64,000 nt of DNA from Candidatus Margulisiibacteriota bacterium (GTDB lineage: Bacteria; Margulisbacteria; Riflemargulisbacteria; GWF2-39-127): positions 124,001-188,000 of the forward strand of contig QKMY01000045.1 in assembly GCA_003242895.1 (NCBI GenBank), read 5' to 3'. Each line of letters opens with the position of its first letter. The first letter of the stretch is position 1. Of this stretch, positions 60,358 to 64,000 are shown one piece after another. A model generated the notes under the pieces. That model was not told the origin of the DNA. It saw only the letters and a list, made by a program, of their open reading frames with translations, and did no database searches. Position numbers and translations under genes: made by a program.

Positions 60358-61173
60358 CTATTGTTCTAGATCTTTTAACTGCTGCTTTGCTTCATTCCAT
60401 AATCGGTCAAGTTCAGGCAATGGTACATCTTTCAATTCTTTCCCAGTTTTGGTAACTTGTTGCTCTATATAGCTGAATCTTCCCATAAATTTTTCTATTG
60501 CTCTGCGTAAAGCTTCTTCAGCATCAATATCCAACTTCCTAGTTACATTTACCACCGAAAAAAGCAGATCGCCGAGCTCTTCAGTTAATGCTTCTTTTTC
60601 ATTCGTTGTCGAGATTATCTGTTCTACTTCATCTATTTCTTCATGTACCTTATTCCAGGCTCCAGCGATAGAATCCCAATCGAAGCCGATTCTCGCTGCT
60701 CTGCGTTGCAGTTTCTCTGCCCTCATGAGCGCAGGAAGGGCTTGGGGAACACTATCAAGGATTGAGCCTTTATTCTCCTTTAGCTTCTCGCCTTTTTTGA
60801 TCCTATCCCAGTTTTCCCAGACCTCATTTACTGATTTCACCTTTATTTCACCAAAAACATGTGGATGCCGACGAATCATTTTTTCACTAATTCCGAGGAC
60901 AACGTCCTCTAAGGCAAACGATTTCTCCTCTTGGGCCATAGCACTATGCATGACAATATGCAATAAGACATCCCCTAGCTCTTCACACAGCAGCAAAGGC
61001 TCGGCTTTATCAATTGCCTCCATAACCTCATAGGTTTCTTCAAGAAGATAAGGTTTTAAACTCTTGTGGGTCTGTTCCCGATCCCAAGGACATCCATTAT
61101 CCCCTCTTAGTCTTCGCACTATTTCCTGCAATCTTTCCATTTCGTCATTAACCGACACGAGGAACTCCTTCAT
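60358..61173 (-). CDS. mazG: MazG nucleoside-triphosphate pyrophosphohydrolase
   Basis: MazG hydrolyses NTPs and dNTPs to monophosphates and limits mutagenic or signalling nucleotides. There are two tandem MazG domains: LRGDNGCPWDREQTHKSLKP with YEVMEAID and EELGDVLLHIVMHSAMA (metal-binding Glu/Glu/Asp), then GFDWDSIAGAWNKVHEEIDE with EELGDLLFSVVNVTRKL. 271 residues. Its start overlaps the end of the chaperone gene by 26 bases. Confidence 0.95.
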   Translation of the reverse strand: MKEFLVSVNDEMERLQEIVRRLRGDNGCPWDREQTHKSLKPYLLEETYEVMEAIDKAEPLLLCEELGDVLLHIVMHSAMAQEEKSFALEDVVLGISEKMIRRHPHVFGEIKVKSVNEVWENWDRIKKGEKLKENKGSILDSVPQALPALMRAEKLQRRAARIGFDWDSIAGAWNKVHEEIDEVEQIISTTNEKEALTEELGDLLFSVVNVTRKLDIDAEEALRRAIEKFMGRFSYIEQQVTKTGKELKDVPLPELDRLWNEAKQQLKDLEQ

Positions 61174-62419
61174 TTTCTAATCTGAACTTTTTTTTCTTAA
61201 GATTATGATCCCCCGGAGTCAGTAATTCTTCACCATTATTTGATGGGACCTTAGACGAACTGTTTTTTAAAAGGAAAATCGGATTTATACGAATATCTGC
61301 TTTCTCTCGCACATCTTTTAACCAATCATGATAAATATTCTGCTGGTTTTCGATCTGCAGGTATTTCTTAATTTTTTCTTTTGCTTCCTTAGCATCCACA
61401 TACGCTTTCGGGCGTTTTTCAAGGATTTTATAGATAACAAATTGATTAGCAATTTCCAATACCGGGCTTATATCATCTATTGTCAGATGAAAGAGAATCT
61501 TCTCTTCTTTGGCTGGCATCTGTCCCCGTTCTAATTCCTCTTCCATCATATTCGTAGGATCATCCTGAAATAACGAATATTTGCGCTGTATATCTTCAAA
61601 AGATTGACCTTCCTTAATTTTTCTCAACAGAGACTGGGCTTCCGAATGTGAGTTTAGGATGATCTTCAAGACCCGGATCCTTTCAGGTTGAATAAACATT
61701 TCCTTGTGATTATTATAATAGTGCCAAATCTGTTCATCGCTGATATCATATTCCCTCGCAAGCCGCTCAGAAATCATATCAATGAGTATTTGCTGCCGGA
61801 TTCCTTCTTTCAAGGTATCAAGATGGATACCTTCTTCCTCAATGGCATTCTGGAAAAGTTCTTCACTGGGGAAGCCTTTTCTGATCTCACTTATTTTCTG
61901 CTTAATATGGGATGTCGGGACTTCTATCTCCATCTTGTCCGCTTCTTCAAAAATCAGTCTAGAATCTATCAATTCACTCAAAATGGTTTGTTTAGTCTCT
62001 TGCGTTGACTCTTTGGCCGCAACAGAACTGAATCCTTGATTCTCCTGGTTCCCCAGTTGTTTGAGGGCATGACTTAATGCTTCATTAAATTCAAGCAGAG
62101 TAATTACTTTACTGTTAACCATCGCAGCATAATTATCACCACTTAGATAAGTACCTTTAATATCTTTTCTTAAAATATTTACGGTCGTAGGGGATTCCTC
62201 AAGTTTCCGGACGTGGAGAACTCTTTTATGAAGCATCTTTGTATTATTTTTTTTGATAGCGATAGGATTAGATTTATTTGTACTTTCTCTTTTAATAGTA
62301 GTTTCCTGGGCCTTCGCTTCTAGCGACCACAAACAAACCAGTATCATAAAAAAAACTAATTTTACTAGAAACTGCCCTCTGCTCAACTTATTATACTCAT
62401 ATAGGTAATACGCCATCAC
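61148..62419 (-). CDS. SurA/PrsA-like peptidyl-prolyl isomerase
   Basis: The protein has a signal peptide or anchor (about 18-37, FLVKLVFFMILVCLWSLEAK), a SurA N-terminal helical domain (about 98-230: VNSKVITLLEFNEAL, TILSELIDSRLIFEEADKM) and a parvulin-like domain (about 245-345: RIRVLKIILNSHSEAQSLL, GQSFEDIQRKYSLF, FVIYKILEKRPKAYVDAKEA). It should chaperone exported proteins. Residues 38-95 are a linker of low complexity. It starts at GTG 62419 or ATG 62416, with AAGGG upstream. It follows mfd. Confidence 0.88.
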   Translation of the reverse strand: MMAYYLYEYNKLSRGQFLVKLVFFMILVCLWSLEAKAQETTIKRESTNKSNPIAIKKNNTKMLHKRVLHVRKLEESPTTVNILRKDIKGTYLSGDNYAAMVNSKVITLLEFNEALSHALKQLGNQENQGFSSVAAKESTQETKQTILSELIDSRLIFEEADKMEIEVPTSHIKQKISEIRKGFPSEELFQNAIEEEGIHLDTLKEGIRQQILIDMISERLAREYDISDEQIWHYYNNHKEMFIQPERIRVLKIILNSHSEAQSLLRKIKEGQSFEDIQRKYSLFQDDPTNMMEEELERGQMPAKEEKILFHLTIDDISPVLEIANQFVIYKILEKRPKAYVDAKEAKEKIKKYLQIENQQNIYHDWLKDVREKADIRINPIFLLKNSSSKVPSNNGEELLTPGDHNLKKKKFRLENEGVPRVG

Positions 62420-62521
62420 ATTGATTAACCCTTTTTCTTTAACCTTTATTAATTAATATAGAGTTTTTGCTCATTTCCCACCTCCAAATATTCAGGCAGT
62501 CAAGATTACAATCCCTCTACT

Positions 62522-62545
62522 ATTATAATAGTTTACATTAGAATA
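62522..62545 (-). promoter_or_regulatory. Possible promoter of the surA-mazG-divIC-S1 unit
   Basis: On the minus strand a TATAAT (62527-62522) lies about 100 bases before the surA start, with TTGTTT as a weak -35 about 18 bases upstream. The 168-base gap between mfd and surA has no terminator-like hairpin. Confidence 0.4.
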
Positions 62546-62587
62546 AAACAAAAGTATCTAAGCTAATAATAATAGCAATCGTGGTCA

Positions 62588-64000
62588 TTATGTCAACTGA
62601 TCTTTTAGCGATTTAACAAGCTTGACCACCTCTTCCGGCGGTTTCCCAAAGCGATCTTCCATTTCTCTCGCTACTTCTTCAATATCTTGAGTTTTTTTTG
62701 AGGAAAATAATCGCTGATAAATAGCAATTTTCTGTTTGTGATCCTCAATATAATAGTCAGGGATATGCAGTAACCCCGTGACAAACTCCTTTGCCTGAGG
62801 GACAGACTCACCCCTTGCCCGAGAGATGGAATCCTGAAGCAATTTACAATAGAGCTCAAATCCAATAGCAACCATATTCCCGTGCTGCTCAGCTCCCAAC
62901 ACATTTCCCGCACCTCGAATCTGAAGATCTTTCATGGCAATATTAAACCCTGAGCCCAAAGCGGTATATTCAGCAATAGCTTCAAGCCTTTCACGTGCAT
63001 CTTTTGAAAGAACTTTTCCCGGTTGATACAACAGATAGGCGAAGGCATTCTTTGAAGTTCTTCCAACCCTGCCTCTTAACTGATGCAATTGAGAAAGCCC
63101 GAACTTGTCTGCATCGATAATAATGATCGTGTTAACATTGGCTATATCCAGTCCTGATTCTATGATGGTAGAACAAGCCAATATATCGTAATGTTTGTCG
63201 AGAAAGTCGAGCATGATTTTTTCCAGGCTATGACCTTTCATTTGACCATGGGCAACACCCACCTTCGCCTCTGGTACCAAACTGGATATTTTTTTAGCAG
63301 TCTTCTCTAAGGAGCGCACGTCATTATGGAGGTAAAAAACCTGACCACCCCGTGCAATTTCCTTTTCGACAGCCTGTTTGATAATATCCTCGTTATATGG
63401 CTCTACAATCGTTCGTACCGGTTCCCTTCCTTGCGGAGGCGTTGATATCACGCTGATGTCCCTCACTCCGGAAAGGCTCATATAAAGCGTGCGAGGGATA
63501 GGCGTCGCAGTCATTGTGAGCACATCAACGGTTTTCCTGAACTGCTTGAGTTTTTCTTTATGAACTACGCCAAACCGTTGCTCTTCATCGATAATTAGCA
63601 ATCCGATATCTTTAAACTGTATATCACCTTGAAGCAACCGATGTGTCCCGATAATGACATCAACTTTTCCTTCCTTAAGTTTTTGAATCACTGCAATTTG
63701 CTCTTTTTTGCTTCTAAATCGAGTGAGTACCTCAACGATAAGTCCGAACTCTTGAAACCTGCTGATACAGTTGAGATAATGCTGCTGTGCCAGAACGGTT
63801 GTAGGCACAAGTATTGCGACTTGCTTACTATCAAGCGAAGCCTTAAATGCCGCTCGAATCGCTATCTCTGTTTTTCCAAAACCAACGTCTCCACAGATGA
63901 GCCGATCCATTGGACGGGGAGTTTCCATATCTTTTTTCACTTCGAGTATGGCTTTTTCCTGATCTTTGGTTTCTTCATATGGGAAGGTTTCTTCCAGGTC
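62588..64000 (-). CDS. mfd: Mfd transcription-repair coupling factor, C-terminal part, 5' end outside window
   Basis: The frame is open to the window edge (FPYEETKDQEKAI near 63980). It contains the translocase motor: LICGDVGFGKTEIAIRAAF (Walker A), IIGTHRLLQ, LLIIDEEQRFGV (DEEQ box), TMTATPIPRTLYMSL, STIIESGLDIANVNTIIII and QLHQLRGRVGRTSKNAFAYL (in parts), with the TRG-like AEYTALGSGFNIAMKDLQIR. Mfd displaces stalled RNA polymerase and recruits UvrA. It ends at KLVKSLKDQLT, about 95 residues short of the E. coli protein, so most of the C-terminal D7 (TRCF) domain is missing. No homology to it is seen after the stop. Confidence 0.94.
   Translation of the reverse strand, partial: DLEETFPYEETKDQEKAILEVKKDMETPRPMDRLICGDVGFGKTEIAIRAAFKASLDSKQVAILVPTTVLAQQHYLNCISRFQEFGLIVEVLTRFRSKKEQIAVIQKLKEGKVDVIIGTHRLLQGDIQFKDIGLLIIDEEQRFGVVHKEKLKQFRKTVDVLTMTATPIPRTLYMSLSGVRDISVISTPPQGREPVRTIVEPYNEDIIKQAVEKEIARGGQVFYLHNDVRSLEKTAKKISSLVPEAKVGVAHGQMKGHSLEKIMLDFLDKHYDILACSTIIESGLDIANVNTIIIIDADKFGLSQLHQLRGRVGRTSKNAFAYLLYQPGKVLSKDARERLEAIAEYTALGSGFNIAMKDLQIRGAGNVLGAEQHGNMVAIGFELYCKLLQDSISRARGESVPQAKEFVTGLLHIPDYYIEDHKQKIAIYQRLFSSKKTQDIEEVAREMEDRFGKPPEEVVKLVKSLKDQLT

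Noticed and set aside
1-64000. CRISPR array
   Set aside because: No set of regularly spaced direct repeats and no cas gene was seen in the window.
1-64000. Prophage
   Set aside because: No capsid, terminase, tail or integrase gene; the accessory character comes from glycan genes, small elements and remnants.

Overview
This is a low-GC bacterial chromosome segment. Housekeeping gene order is Firmicutes-like: rpsP-khpA-ylqD-rimM-trmD-rplS-lepB, folP-folK-tsaE-tsaB-rimI, and mfd...mazG-divIC-S1 domain. The window also carries a SurA/PrsA-type chaperone, many lipoproteins, several motility-accessory factor (MAF) flagellin glycosyltransferases and many pseudogene remnants. That mix suggests an uncultured Terrabacteria lineage, for example a Margulisbacteria- or Saganbacteria-like group. 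The taxon is an inference from gene order and protein character only.

From 1 to about 33 kb is an accessory surface-glycan and flagellin-glycosylation region. It holds four MAF paralogues, a NeuB/NeuA-HAD pair with a CapD/PseB-like dehydratase and a CgeB-like glycosyltransferase on the minus strand (7.2-11.7 kb), and a divergent plus-strand operon (13.9-22.3 kb). The operon encodes a GT2 fused to a degenerate CMP-sugar synthetase domain, a TIM-barrel sugar isomerase, an IolB-like cupin, a DAHP-synthase-like aldolase, an intact CMP-sugar synthetase, an SDR epimerase, a TPR/glycosyltransferase and a UDP-galactopyranose-mutase-like flavoenzyme. Read together, the middle five genes look like a route to a CMP-activated 3-deoxy-ulosonic acid that is not a standard sialic acid, legionaminate, pseudaminate or Kdo. 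This is the most promising candidate for an undescribed system here.

The same region carries FN3-LamG lipoprotein genes (window start and 25.1 kb), two decayed copies of that family around a Fic gene (28.8 and 30.5 kb), internally deleted AAA ATPase pseudogenes (6-7 kb and 24.3 kb), a DUF559 nuclease gene bounded by long inverted repeats (1.4 kb), a HEPN/MNT pair, and a GC-richer hairpin-rich non-coding stretch (24.6-24.8 kb).

From 33 to 39.8 kb lie two sensor kinases with a stand-alone receiver, a SPINDLY-type TPR O-GlcNAc transferase and a type IV/II pseudopilin. From 39.8 to 53.8 kb is core metabolism and translation: larB, larC, folD, aroC, the rpsP-lepB operon, a repeat-containing unknown protein, folate and t6A genes, ispE and HU. 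From 54 to 64 kb are tRNA-Leu(GAG) followed by a small HD-domain gene between duplicated tRNA-flank repeats, a secreted transglutaminase, a GT4, a receiver protein, an ISAs1 remnant, a secreted hydrolase, and the minus-strand block mfd (partial)-surA-mazG-divIC-S1-tRNA-Leu(TAA).
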